A stretch of 64,000 bases of DNA, from positions 1-64,000 of the forward strand of contig JAFUDQ010000025.1 in assembly GCA_017459075.1 (NCBI GenBank), written 5' to 3'. This DNA is from Bacteroidales bacterium. GTDB lineage: Bacteria > Bacteroidota > Bacteroidia > Bacteroidales > UBA932. Shown here in pieces: positions 34,625 to 44,400 of this stretch (within the stretch, counting starts at the first letter, position 1; every line of letters starts with the position of its first letter). The notes below the pieces were generated by a model. The model was not told the origin of the DNA, ran no database searches, and was given only the letters and a program-made list of their open reading frames with translations. The position numbers were made by a program, and so were the translations under genes.

Positions 34625-37600
34625 TTATACTCCTCATCAATAGTTGAAATACCAAGAGTAATCTCCTCCAACACATCAAGAAGAACCCGAACCGTCTCAA
34701 GCGCCGTAAAAATCGTCACATTATTCTCCACCGCCGTCCGCCTTATCTCATAACCATCCAAATGACTACTCTTCTGATTCAAGTCGATAGTATTGATAAC
34801 ATAAGAAACATGCCCCTTGCGAAGCGCCTGGCAAATCTCATCACTTCCCTCAGATAACTTCCTGAGACTCTTAGTCCTTATACCATTCTCCTTCAGGAAA
34901 GCCGCCGTACCCTTCGTGGCCTCAATATTAAAGCCCAGATTATAGAACCTCCTGATAAGCGGAAGAGCCTCTTGCTTATCCTTATTGGCAATAGTGCAAA
35001 GAATTGTACCATAAGGCTTTACATCCATACCAGAAGCCTGGAGAGACTTATATAAAGCCCTTGTAAGAGAATTATCGTAACCGATAGCCTCACCCGTAGA
35101 CTTCATCTCTGGAGAAAGGTAAGTATCGATACCCTTAATCTTACCGAAAGAGAAAGCCGGCGTCTTCACAAAATGCCGTTTGCGCTCAGGGAAATAAACC
35201 TCGTTTATTCCCTGCTCCTTAAGCGAATGCCCAAGCATAACACGCGTAGCAATCTTCGCCATCGGAATACCCGTAGACTTGGAAATAAACGGCACCGTAC
35301 GCGAAGAACGAGGATTAACCTCAATCACATAAACATCGTCATTGCTGTCAACGATAAACTGAATATTATAAAGGCCGATGATGCCGATTTCCTTACCCAG
35401 CTTAACCGTATCGTCAATAATCTCCTGCTTGACCTTCTGACTCAAACTAAATGAAGGATAGACACTTATACTGTCTCCAGAATGGATACCAGTACGCTCT
35501 ACATGCTCCATGATAGCGGGAATAAACACATCCTCACCGTCGCAGATGGCATCAACCTCAGTCTCCTTGCCCATAATGTACTTATCCACAAGAACAGGGG
35601 ACTTCTCATTGATTTCAACCGCATTGTGAAGATAATGCTTTAGAGTATCGTCATTACCCACAATCATCATCGCACGGCCGCCAAGAACGAAGCTCGGACG
35701 CACCAGCACAGGGTAACCAATATCGTGGGCGGCCTGAAGGCCCTCTTCCACGCTTGTAACTGCATGAGCCTTGGGCTGGCGGATGCCGGTGCGGCGCATA
35801 ATCTCCTCAAAGAGCTTGCGGTCCTCTGCGTTATCGATGGCCTGAAGGCCGGTACCGATAAGCGGAACTCCGAACTCCTCAAGAGGACCTGCCAGGTTGA
35901 TGGCAGTCTGTCCGCCAAGGGTGACAATCACGCCCTCAGGCTGCTCCAGACGAATCACATTCATAACATCCTCAGTCGTAAGCGGCTCAAAATAAAGCTT
36001 ATCGGAAATAGTATAGTCAGTGGAAACAGTCTCAGGGTTATTGTTAATGATAATTGCCTCATATCCGGCCTCGCGGATAGCCCATATAGCATGAACCGTA
36101 GAATAATCGAACTCCACACCCTGGCCTATGCGGATAGGGCCGGAACCAAGGACCAGAATCTTCTTGTTCACGCTCCTGCGGGACTCATTCTCCTGCTCAT
36201 AAGTAGAATAGAAGTAAGGAACATAAGTATCATGTTCACCTGCGCAGGAATCAATCATCTTGTAAACAGGGACGATGTTGTTGGCAAAGCGGAGGCGGAT
36301 GATATCGGCCTCTGAACGGCCCCAAAGCTGGCCGATGAATTTGTCTCCGAAGCCCATCCTTTTGGCTTCTGACAGCACTCCAAGGTCCCCCGGAGTGGCC
36401 TTCACAAGGCGCTCCATCCTTACAATATTGTAAATCTTCTCAAGGAAGAGCATGTCAATCTTGGTCCTGTCATAGATTCGGGACAGGTCAATCCTAAGGC
36501 GAAGCAGCTGGGCAATTGCATGGTAGCGGTCGTCCGTAGGCGTGCTGATGTAGTCAAGAAGCTGCTCCTGGGTCCAATCGTCAAATTTCTTCTTATGAAG
36601 GTGGCAGCATCCGCTTTCAAGTGAACGCATCGCCTTAAGAATACTTTCTTCAAGGGTGCGGCCGATGCTCATGACTTCACCGGTAGCCTTCATCTGTGTG
36701 CCAAGTTCATTTGACGCCTCGCTGAATTTATCAAAGGGGAAGCGGGCCACCTTGGTAACAACATAGTCTATTGCAGGCTCGGTGCATGCAGGGGAGCCGG
36801 CTATGATAATCTCATCCAGAGTAAGTCCTACGGCTATTTTTGCTGTTACGCGGGCAATAGGGAAGCCGCTGGCCTTTGATGCAAGGGCCGATGAACGTGA
36901 GACTCGGGGATTAACCTCAATTATGTAATATTTGAATGAGAGCGGGTCAAGGGCGAACTGGACGTTGCAACCTCCCTCAATGTGCAGTGCGCGGATAAGC
37001 TTGAGCGCACTGGAACGCAGCATTTCAAATTCTTTGTCCGTGAGGGTCTGGGCCGGAGCTACAACCATTGAATCACCGGTGTGGATGCCCACAGGGTCTA
37101 CATTCTCCATTGAGCAGATGGAAATAGCCGTGTCGTTATGGTCACGCATTACCTCAAACTCAATCTCCTTGTAGCCCTTGATGCTCTTCTCAACGAGAAC
37201 CTCATGAACAGGGGAGAGGAAGAGGGCGTTACGCATCATGTCGCGGAGTTCTTCTTCATTGTATGCGAAGCCGCCTCCTGTTCCTCCAAGGGTGAAAGCC
37301 GGACGAAGAATAACAGGATAGCCAATTTTTGCTGCCGCAGCAACCCCCTCTTCTACGCTGTAGCATATTTCAGACGGAATCACCGGTTCATCTATGGAAA
37401 TGCAAAGTTCCTTGAAGAGCTCACGGTCTTCTGCCTTCTCAATATCGGTAAAGTCTGTTCCAAGAATCTCTACGCCGCATTCTTCCAGAATACCTTTCTT
37501 AGCCAGCTGAACGGCCAGGTTAAGGCCTGTCTGGCCTCCAAGGCCGGGAACAAGGGCGTCAGGACGCTCATATCTTATTATTTTGGCGATGTAATCCAGC

Positions 37601-37809
37601 TTCAGGGGTTCCATATACACCTTGTCGGCAATATGGGTATCGGTCATTATGGTGGCAGGGTTTGAGTTCACCAGGATAACCTCATATCCTTCTTCTTTCA
37701 GCGCCAGGCAGGCCTGCGTGCCGGCATAGTCGAACTCTGCTGCCTGACCAATAACGATAGGGCCGGAGCCAATTACCATTACTTTCTTGATATCAGTTCT
37801 TCTAGGCAT
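34621..37809 (-). CDS. carB: Carbamoyl-phosphate synthase large subunit
   Basis: A 1062-residue subunit with the usual duplicated ATP-grasp halves. The carboxyphosphate half starts VMVIGSGPIVIGQAAEFDYAG and the carbamoyl half repeats it as ILVLGSGPIRIGQGVEFDYS (near 555). Glycine loops (GGTGGGFAYNEEE) and VNPRVSRSS/VNPRSSRTV signatures are intact, and an allosteric domain fills about 930-1062. It can bind ammonia and makes carbamoyl phosphate for pyrimidines and arginine. It overlaps carA by eight bases and pyrK by four. Nothing suggests loss of synthetase activity, in contrast to the partner CarA. Confidence 0.94.
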   Translation of the reverse strand: MPRRTDIKKVMVIGSGPIVIGQAAEFDYAGTQACLALKEEGYEVILVNSNPATIMTDTHIADKVYMEPLKLDYIAKIIRYERPDALVPGLGGQTGLNLAVQLAKKGILEECGVEILGTDFTDIEKAEDRELFKELCISIDEPVIPSEICYSVEEGVAAAAKIGYPVILRPAFTLGGTGGGFAYNEEELRDMMRNALFLSPVHEVLVEKSIKGYKEIEFEVMRDHNDTAISICSMENVDPVGIHTGDSMVVAPAQTLTDKEFEMLRSSALKLIRALHIEGGCNVQFALDPLSFKYYIIEVNPRVSRSSALASKASGFPIARVTAKIAVGLTLDEIIIAGSPACTEPAIDYVVTKVARFPFDKFSEASNELGTQMKATGEVMSIGRTLEESILKAMRSLESGCCHLHKKKFDDWTQEQLLDYISTPTDDRYHAIAQLLRLRIDLSRIYDRTKIDMLFLEKIYNIVRMERLVKATPGDLGVLSEAKRMGFGDKFIGQLWGRSEADIIRLRFANNIVPVYKMIDSCAGEHDTYVPYFYSTYEQENESRRSVNKKILVLGSGPIRIGQGVEFDYSTVHAIWAIREAGYEAIIINNNPETVSTDYTISDKLYFEPLTTEDVMNVIRLEQPEGVIVTLGGQTAINLAGPLEEFGVPLIGTGLQAIDNAEDRKLFEEIMRRTGIRQPKAHAVTSVEEGLQAAHDIGYPVLVRPSFVLGGRAMMIVGNDDTLKHYLHNAVEINEKSPVLVDKYIMGKETEVDAICDGEDVFIPAIMEHVERTGIHSGDSISVYPSFSLSQKVKQEIIDDTVKLGKEIGIIGLYNIQFIVDSNDDVYVIEVNPRSSRTVPFISKSTGIPMAKIATRVMLGHSLKEQGINEVYFPERKRHFVKTPAFSFGKIKGIDTYLSPEMKSTGEAIGYDNSLTRALYKSLQASGMDVKPYGTILCTIANKDKQEALPLIRRFYNLGFNIEATKGTAAFLKENGIRTKSLRKLSEGSDEICQALRKGHVSYVINTIDLNQKSSHLDGYEIRRTAVENNVTIFTALETVRVLLDVLEEITLGISTIDEEYK

Positions 37810-38884
37810 TGCTGTTGTCCTCCATCATTTTAATGAACCTGTCAAAAAGTGAGATATTGTCATAAGGGCCGGGGCCGGATTCCGGATGGAATTGTACGCC
37901 CAGCACTTTATCCTTAACATTTTCAAAACCAAGTACATAGCCTTCTGGAACGGCGGTGTGTGTAGGGCTCAGAGTTGTGCCTTCCACTGTTTTGAAGCAG
38001 TGGCTTTGTCCCAGAACGGCAATGTTTATCCTGCCGGAAGCCAATTCGCGGACAGGATGGTCTCCGTGCACGCCGCAGCCCATATCAGAAAGCTTCGCCC
38101 CATATTCAAGGCCGATGGCTTCCATTCCGAGCCCGAGTCCCAGAACGGGCACGCGGCCTTTGATTTCTGCAAAGAGGGCGGGGATTTCCGGTACCTCCGT
38201 TGCTGCTCCGGGGCCGTCAGAGAGCAGGACTCCATCCGGGCTGTAGGCCATGATGTCTTTTGCGGGTGTATTGAACGGGACGATGGTTACGTTGCAGCCC
38301 CTGTTGTTAAGTGCGTGAATTACGCTGTGTTTGATGCCGCAGTCTGCTGCTACGACATGGAACCGATGGTTCGAGGTGCGTGTGACCCATCTTTTTTTGC
38401 AGCTTACGCTGCGGACGAGGTCTTTGGGACGGGATGTGGATGCAATCAGTGCCAGGGCTGCTTCTTTTGGCATTGTGGCGTCTACGATGGCTCCCATCGG
38501 CTTATTGCCTTTTCTTATGATTTTGGTCAGAAGGCGGGTGTCTATGCCGCTGAGACAGGGGATCCCGTGCTCTTCGAGTTCTTCTTCAAGGGTTTTGGCT
38601 GCGCGGAAGTTGCTTGGTGTGTCGCAGCATTCCCTTACTATGAGGCCTCCGATTGCAGGGGTACGGGATTCGTTGTCTTCGTTTGTTATTCCGTAATTTC
38701 CTATGAGTGGGTAGGTCATTACTACGAATTTGCCTGCGTAGCATGGGTCGGAGATTATTTCCTGATATCCTACTACGGAGGTGTTGAAAACTACTTCGCA
38801 GACTCTGGGTTCGCCGGAGCCGAATCCAACTCCGGTAAACTCTTCACCGCTTTCAAGTATTAATTTCTTTTCTGGCCGTTTCAT
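37802..38884 (-). CDS. carA: Carbamoyl-phosphate synthase small subunit lacking the catalytic cysteine
   Basis: A 360-residue CarA with a normal N-terminal domain (GEEFTGVGFGS, SVVGYQEIISDPCYAG) and a class I glutamine amidotransferase domain. The nucleophile elbow, normally GICLGHQ, reads GLGLGME. Codons at 38126-38140 confirm Gly251 where E. coli has Cys269, and Gln273 is replaced by Glu. The NHGF motif is SHCF. The later catalytic pair is kept in QFHPESGPGP. The glutaminase should therefore be dead, while the protein may still dock on CarB. A functional subunit using glutamine is unlikely; a structural partner for ammonia-driven synthesis is more plausible. Confidence 0.92.
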   Translation of the reverse strand: MKRPEKKLILESGEEFTGVGFGSGEPRVCEVVFNTSVVGYQEIISDPCYAGKFVVMTYPLIGNYGITNEDNESRTPAIGGLIVRECCDTPSNFRAAKTLEEELEEHGIPCLSGIDTRLLTKIIRKGNKPMGAIVDATMPKEAALALIASTSRPKDLVRSVSCKKRWVTRTSNHRFHVVAADCGIKHSVIHALNNRGCNVTIVPFNTPAKDIMAYSPDGVLLSDGPGAATEVPEIPALFAEIKGRVPVLGLGLGMEAIGLEYGAKLSDMGCGVHGDHPVRELASGRINIAVLGQSHCFKTVEGTTLSPTHTAVPEGYVLGFENVKDKVLGVQFHPESGPGPYDNISLFDRFIKMMEDNSNA

Positions 38885-38889
38885 AGCTT

Positions 38890-39942
38890 TTATATTTCAA
38901 AAATTGTTTTGCCGTTCATAATTGTTTTGACGATTCTGCCGTAGACTGTCCAGCCGTCGAAAGGAGTTGAACGGCCTTTCGATGCGAATGAACTGCTGTC
39001 TATGACAAAGGGTGTGTCAAGGTCAATGAAAACTCGGTCATCAGGGGTGTCCGGAAGACCGAAAATACGCCTTGGTGCGGTACTCATGGCCTCCACAAGC
39101 CTTTCAAGAGAGATTCTGCCACTGCGCACAAGCTTTGTATAAAGCACAGGAAACGCCGTCTCCATGCCAATGATACCCATAGCGCTGCCCGCAAACCCGC
39201 GCCCCTTCTCAGCCGCCGTATGCGGGGCATGATCGGTAGCAATAACGTCGATGGTGCCGTCTTTTAGCCCCTCAATCAAAGCCTCCCTGTCTGCTGCGGA
39301 CCTAAGCGGCGGATTCATACGGAACCTGCCGTCATCCAAGACATCATCTGCACATAAAGTAAGGTAATGAGGAGCAGTCTCGCAGGTGACGTTTACCCCG
39401 CGAGCCTTGGCCTCACGGATGAGTTGCACACTCTCCTTGGTGGAAATATGGCAGACGTGATAATGACAGCCGGTCTCTGCGCAAAGCTCCAGGTCACGCT
39501 GAATCTGCCCCCACTCGCTCCGAGGGTCTGTGCCCGGCAGGCTGTTATCCTCGCAGTGCGCTGCTATAATGACGCCTTCGCGGGCTGCGGCCTTCATGGC
39601 CTCCCGCATCACATCCTCACTCTGGACACCGGAACCATCGTCCGAAAAAGCGCAGCAGCGGCCCTTAAGTGCCGCAAAATCAACAAGTTCAAGACCTTTG
39701 CGGCCCTTGGTGATGGAACAATAGGGGAGAACGCGAACCACCGCGTCCCTGTCAATGGCGGCCTGCTCAACGGAAAGCGTCTCAAGGCTGTCCGGTACGG
39801 GATTAAGGTTTGGCATCGGGCAGACAATCGTGTATCCGCCACGTGCAGCGGCACGGGTGCCGGTCAGAATGGTCTCCTTGGACGTAAAGCCAGGTTCACG
39901 CAGGTGAACATGGACATCGGCAAAAGAAAGACAGTCAAACAT
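38890..39942 (-). CDS. pyrC: Dihydroorotase
   Basis: About 350 residues from ATG 39942 (MFDCLSF); an upstream start at 39987 would add 15 unlikely residues. The metal-binding HVHLREPG lies at 11-18, so the N-terminal strands found in longer class I enzymes (about 50 residues) are missing. Further ligands are in AAHCEDNS, CHYHVCHISTKES and the catalytic Asp of ATDHAPHTAAEK. It cyclises carbamoyl-aspartate. It is the first gene of the operon, five bases before carA. Confidence 0.9.
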   Translation of the reverse strand: MFDCLSFADVHVHLREPGFTSKETILTGTRAAARGGYTIVCPMPNLNPVPDSLETLSVEQAAIDRDAVVRVLPYCSITKGRKGLELVDFAALKGRCCAFSDDGSGVQSEDVMREAMKAAAREGVIIAAHCEDNSLPGTDPRSEWGQIQRDLELCAETGCHYHVCHISTKESVQLIREAKARGVNVTCETAPHYLTLCADDVLDDGRFRMNPPLRSAADREALIEGLKDGTIDVIATDHAPHTAAEKGRGFAGSAMGIIGMETAFPVLYTKLVRSGRISLERLVEAMSTAPRRIFGLPDTPDDRVFIDLDTPFVIDSSSFASKGRSTPFDGWTVYGRIVKTIMNGKTIFEI

Positions 39943-40032
39943 GGGCCTTATATATAAAAAAAGACAACCCCGAAGGGCTGCCGGCAATTATAGTAAAAAC
40001 GAGGATGAAGAAAGGGGAAGTCTCCCGAACTG

Positions 40033-40063
40033 AGATTCCTCGCTTGCGCTCAGAATGACAGTT
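40033..40063. repeat. Repeat-like sequence of the GAATGAC type
   Basis: GAGATTCCTCGCTTGCGCTC followed by AGAATGAC, similar in style to the elements inside pyrK and purD and to the palindrome at 28307. Confidence 0.45.
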
Positions 40064-40131
40064 GAAGCTTTAAGGTCAGTTGAACCTAAAATTCCCATTT
40101 TTGCTTGCTTCATTGTATCTCGCATTTCGTA

Positions 40132-40139
40132 CAAAGGTA
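40132..40139 (-). promoter_or_regulatory. -7 box of the pyr operon
   Basis: Minus strand TACCTTTG, with a TTTG 21 bases further upstream. It implies a leader of about 180 bases before pyrC. Confidence 0.6.
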
Positions 40140-40232
40140 CAGCGGTTTTTCGCAAACTTCCAAATAAATTTTACAAAATTTTCAAAGAAATTTTATTGAA
40201 ACGATAAAGTGAAAAATTTTTTCAAAAACTGC

Positions 40233-40263
40233 TTGCAAGGTTCATTTTGGTGTCATAACTTTG
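40233..40263 (+). promoter_or_regulatory. Promoter of the pur operon
   Basis: TTGC, a 19-base spacer and TAACTTTG. RNA should start near 40270, about 34 bases ahead of purC1. Confidence 0.75.
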
Positions 40264-40303
40264 TAACCCGTTGTTACTGGAATTCACTTTTAATTCTTTT
40301 AAT

Positions 40304-40984
40304 ATGAAACGTGTTTACACTGGCAAGACCAAAGATGTCTTCGCACTCGACAACGGTCACTATCTCCTCAAATTCAAAGATGACTGCACTGGAAAAGACG
40401 GCGTGTTCGATCCTGGTGAAAACTCTGTAGGCCTCACAATCGAAGGCGTAGGCGACGTAAATCTTCGCATGTCCATTTACTTCTTTGAGAAACTTAATGC
40501 TGCCGGCATAAAGACTCATTATGTAAATGCGAACCTTGATGACACAACAATGGAAGTCCTCCCTGCCAAAGTATTCGGCAAAGGCCTGGAAGTAATCTGC
40601 CGCCACAAGGCAGTAGGCAGCTTCTACCGCCGCTACGGAGAGTACATTGAAGAAGGATCAGACCTTCCTGCTTACGTGGAAACTACATTCAAGAACGATG
40701 CGAAAGGCGACCCCCTTGTAACGAAGGACGGCCTCATCGTGCTGGGAATCATGACAGCAGAGCAGTATGACGCCATCAAAGCCATGACAAAGCAGATTAC
40801 CCAGGTAGTGGCTGACGACCTCAAGGCCAAAGGTCTTGTACTCTATGACATCAAGTTTGAATTCGGTTATGACGCCGACGGCAACGTGATGCTTATTGAT
40901 GAGATCGCCTCCGGAAACATGCGCGTTTACAAGGACGGCAAATACATTGATCCGATGACCCTGTCAAAACTCTTCTTCGCATAA
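40304..40984 (+). CDS. purC: SAICAR synthetase-like protein, first copy
   Basis: 226 residues from ATG 40304 ([13 protein letters not shown]); the frame runs 11 codons upstream, into the predicted transcription start. It keeps the ATP-site [39 protein letters not shown] and the [19 protein letters not shown] segments. The family joins aspartate to CAIR. It is quite different from the second PurC at 45219: shorter, and with [16 protein letters not shown] instead of DEISPDTSRMWD. It overlaps purE by one base. Which copy is the main enzyme cannot be told. Confidence 0.85.
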   Translation: MKRVYTGKTKDVFALDNGHYLLKFKDDCTGKDGVFDPGENSVGLTIEGVGDVNLRMSIYFFEKLNAAGIKTHYVNANLDDTTMEVLPAKVFGKGLEVICRHKAVGSFYRRYGEYIEEGSDLPAYVETTFKNDAKGDPLVTKDGLIVLGIMTAEQYDAIKAMTKQITQVVADDLKAKGLVLYDIKFEFGYDADGNVMLIDEIASGNMRVYKDGKYIDPMTLSKLFFA

Positions 40985-41451
40985 TGAAAGTAGCCGTAAT
41001 CATGGGCAGCGCCAGCGACTGGGACGTAATGTCTGCAGCCTGCACTACGCTGGAAGAATTCGGAATCCCTTATGAGAAGAAGGTTCTCAGCGCCCACCGC
41101 AACCCCGGGCCCCTTGCAGAGTATGTCACTTCTGCGCCCTCCAAAGGTTGCGAGATTATCATCGCGGGAGCGGGCGGAGCAGCACATCTGCCGGGTGTGA
41201 TTGCCGCCCTTACCACTCTTCCTGTAATTGGCATCCCTGTCAAAAGCAAGGCCTTGAACGGCCTGGATTCCCTCCTCTCCATCGTCCAGATGCCATCCGG
41301 GATACCGGTCGCTACAATGGCTATAGACGGTGCCAGGAATGCTGCCTTGTATGCAGTTGCGATTCTGGCCCTGAAAGACCAGGCGCTTGCCGCCCGCCTG
41401 AAGGACTTCCGCCAGCAGCAGAGCGACAAAGTTTTGAATACGGTTTTATAA
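40984..41451 (+). CDS. purE: N5-carboxyaminoimidazole ribonucleotide mutase
   Basis: A 155-residue class I PurE with GSASDWDVM at the N-terminus, the catalytic His in SAHRNPG, and [12 protein letters not shown]. It rearranges N5-CAIR to CAIR. The usual partner PurK is not in the window and would have to be elsewhere. TAA and ATG overlap with purC1. A terminator-like hairpin follows before purL. Confidence 0.92.
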   Translation: MKVAVIMGSASDWDVMSAACTTLEEFGIPYEKKVLSAHRNPGPLAEYVTSAPSKGCEIIIAGAGGAAHLPGVIAALTTLPVIGIPVKSKALNGLDSLLSIVQMPSGIPVATMAIDGARNAALYAVAILALKDQALAARLKDFRQQQSDKVLNTVL

Positions 41452-41457
41452 CATAAT

Positions 41458-41490
41458 GCCCACCGCGCCTAATTGCGCAGGTGGGCTTTT
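41458..41490 (+). terminator. Terminator-like hairpin between purE and purL
   Basis: GCCCACC (41458-41464) pairs with GGTGGGC (41480-41486), then TTTT. It lies six bases after the purE stop and eight bases before the purL ATG, so partial termination or attenuation is possible. Confidence 0.55.
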
Positions 41491-41498
41491 CAATTGAT

Positions 41499-44400
41499 AT
41501 GAGCAGCAAACGATTGTTCGTAGAAAAAAAGGAAAACTTCCGGGTGGAAGCAGCCAGCCTTCTTGCCGAGCTTGATGAGAATCTTTCACTTGGCCTGAAG
41601 TCCCTGCGCCTACTGAATGTTTATGACCTTTTCGGTTTTTCCGATGAGCTTGTGGAAGAATGCCGCTACCGTGTGTTCGGTGAGCCGGTTACCGATACTG
41701 TTTCTGACAGCATCGACTTAACCGGTAAAAAATATATCGCCGTGGAATATATCCCCGGTCAGTTTGACCAGAGGGCGTCTTCTGCGGTAGACTGCGTGCA
41801 TCTTATAGAGCCTGAGGCCGATGTCACCATAAAAAGTTCCCGTCTCCTTGTTTTCGGGAACGAGGTTTCTGATGCCGATATCGCCAGGATAAAGCATTAT
41901 TTCATAAACCCCGTCGAATGCAGGGAGAAAGACCTTTCTGTCCTTAGCCCCACCGGCATAGCCGAAGTCAAAGCCCTTGAAGACCTGAGCGGATTTACTT
42001 CCATGCAGGAAGCTGATTTAGGGGCTTTCTGCAAGAGTCACGGCCTTGCAATGAACGAGGATGACCTTCGTGAGGTTGTACGGTATTTCAGGGAAGAGGG
42101 CAGGACTCCCACAGAAACAGAGCTAAGGATTCTGGATACATATTGGAGCGATCACTGCCGCCATACCACATTTACCTCTGAATTGGAGGAAATAACTGTA
42201 GACCAGTCATTTATAAAGGAAGATATAGAGTCTTCACTGGACCTTCTAAGGGAAATGCGCTCTGAGCTCGGTCGCAGCGGAAAGCCGCTTTGTCTTATGG
42301 AAATAGCTACCATCGGCGCAAGATGGCTTAAGGCGAAGGGTAAACTTAATGATCTTGAGCAAAGCGAAGAAAACAATGCTTGCAGCATCTATGTCGATGT
42401 TGACGTTGACGGAGAGATTCAGAAATGGCTGCTTCAGTTCAAGAATGAGACGCATAACCATCCGACGGAGATTGAACCCTTCGGCGGAGCGGCAACCTGT
42501 CTTGGCGGAGCCATAAGGGACCCTCTCTCAGGCCGTGCCTATGTTTACCAGGCCATGCGTGTAACGGGAGCAGGAGACATTCTTGCGCAGGTCGCAGACA
42601 CTATTCCCGGAAAGCTTCCTCAAAGAACTATAAGCCGCAAGGCCGCCGCAGGTTATTCCAGCTACGGCAACCAGATTGGCCTTGCCACAACTCATGTAAG
42701 AGAAATATATTCAGCTGGTTACACGGCTAAGAGAATGGAAATCGGAGCCGTCGTGGGTGCCGTCAAGGCCTCGAATGTCCGCCGCGAAAGCCCTGCCCCC
42801 GGAGACGTCATCCTTATGCTTGGAGGAAGAACCGGCCGTGACGGAATAGGTGGAGCCACAGGCTCTTCCAAGGGTCATACTGAAGCCTCGCTTGAGACTT
42901 GCGGAAGCGAGGTGCAGAAAGGAAATGCTCCGGAGGAGCGCCAGCTTCAGAGGCTTTTCCGCCGCCCGGAAGTAACCCGTCTTATAAAGAAATCAAATGA
43001 CTTCGGTGCCGGAGGCGTAAGTGTAGCCATCGGCGAGTTGGCAGATGGCCTGGATATTTACCTGGACCGTGTTCCTGTCAAATATTCCGGCCTGAACGCA
43101 ACTGAGCTTGCAATCAGCGAGTCACAGGAAAGAATGGCCGTGGTCATAGAAGCATCGGATGAAGAGCTCTTCAAGGCCCTTTGCTCTGCCGATAATATTG
43201 AAGTAACCCATGTCGCCGATGTCACAGCTACCGGCCGCATGCGCATGTTCATGGGTGAGAAGACGGTTTGCGACCTCTCACGTGCCTTCATAGACAGCGC
43301 CGGAGCAAAGCATTTTGCCAAGGCAAGCATAGGTGCTGTAAAAGAAATAAATCCATTTGTACGCAAGCCGGAAGGCCTTGACCTTCAGGAGAAAATGGAG
43401 GTTGTAATGTCATCTTCCAACGTGGCTTCACAAAAGGGGCTTGTAGAGATGTTTGACAGCACCATCGGCCGTTCAACCGTTCTGATGCCTTACGGCGGAA
43501 GAAGGCAGGTAACGGAGACTCAGGTATCTGTACAGAAGCTGCCTGTTAACGGAGTTACCAATACAGCCAGTGTGATGGCCTTCGGCTATAATCCTAATAT
43601 CGCACTCTGGAGCCCTTATCATTCAGCTGCTTACGCAGTTGTTGAAGCCTGTGCCAAGGTCGTTTCCTGTGGTGGAGACTGGTCTGGGATGCGCTTCTCT
43701 TACCAGGAATATTTTGAGAGGATGACCTCTGAACCTCATACCTGGGGCAAACCTCTTGCCGCCCTTCTAGGAGCCCTTAAAATGCAGGCTGCCCTTGGTC
43801 TTCCTTCAATCGGTGGAAAAGACTCAATGAGCGGCACTTTTGAGCATATACATGTGCCCCCGACACTCGTGGCCTTTGGTATAACAACTGTTGATGCCCG
43901 CCAGGTTATTTCTCCTGAATTCAAGAAAGCCGGTAACCGTATTTACCTGCTTAAACATACTCCAAAGGCTGATTATATGCCTGATACAGAGCTTCTTAAG
44001 TCTAATTGGAACTGGCTTTGCGGCCAAATCAGGAAGGGGAGTGCAGTGTCTGCCTGGTCTCTTTCTTATGGCGGAGTTGCAGAGGCTCTTGTTAAGATGG
44101 CCATGGGTAACGGCCTTGGCTTTAATGTGAACATCGCAGAAGACGAACTTTTCAACCTTGGGTACGGTTCGATAGTATTTGAGTCCCCTGAAGAGTTGTC
44201 TGTTGAAGGCCTTGTAAAAATAGGCTCCGTAACTTGTCATGGAGCGGCTATTAATGGCGAAGTTCTTGATATGAAAGCCCTTGAGGCTGCTTATGAAGGC
44301 AGATATTCTAAGCTTTATCCTGTAAAGGTCCCGCCCCAGTTTAATGAGCTTGCTCCGGAAATTTCCGGCAAAGCCGGTAATGACTCAGTCATGGCCGGCA

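Larger units (their letters stand above)
39943..40303. other. Divergent control region between pyr and pur clusters
   Basis: About 360 bases without a gene. It holds opposed promoters for pyrC (40132-40139) and purC1 (40233-40263), AT-rich DNA between them, and a repeat-like stretch at 40033-40063. No purine riboswitch or recognised operator was seen. The shared position allows joint regulation of both nucleotide pathways. Confidence 0.65.

Noticed and set aside
37886-38863. A 325-codon open frame on the plus strand, opposite carA
   Set aside because: It is antisense to a gene with clear family similarity, and its Cys/Phe/Gly-rich translation has no protein-like pattern.
37802-38884. CarA cysteine loss as a frameshift or base-call artefact
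   Set aside because: The frame is intact on both sides, and several nearby glutamine-site residues have changed together, which a single error would not produce.
39943-40303. Purine or PRPP riboswitch ahead of purC1
   Set aside because: The predicted leader is only about 34 bases long and no conserved riboswitch core was recognised.
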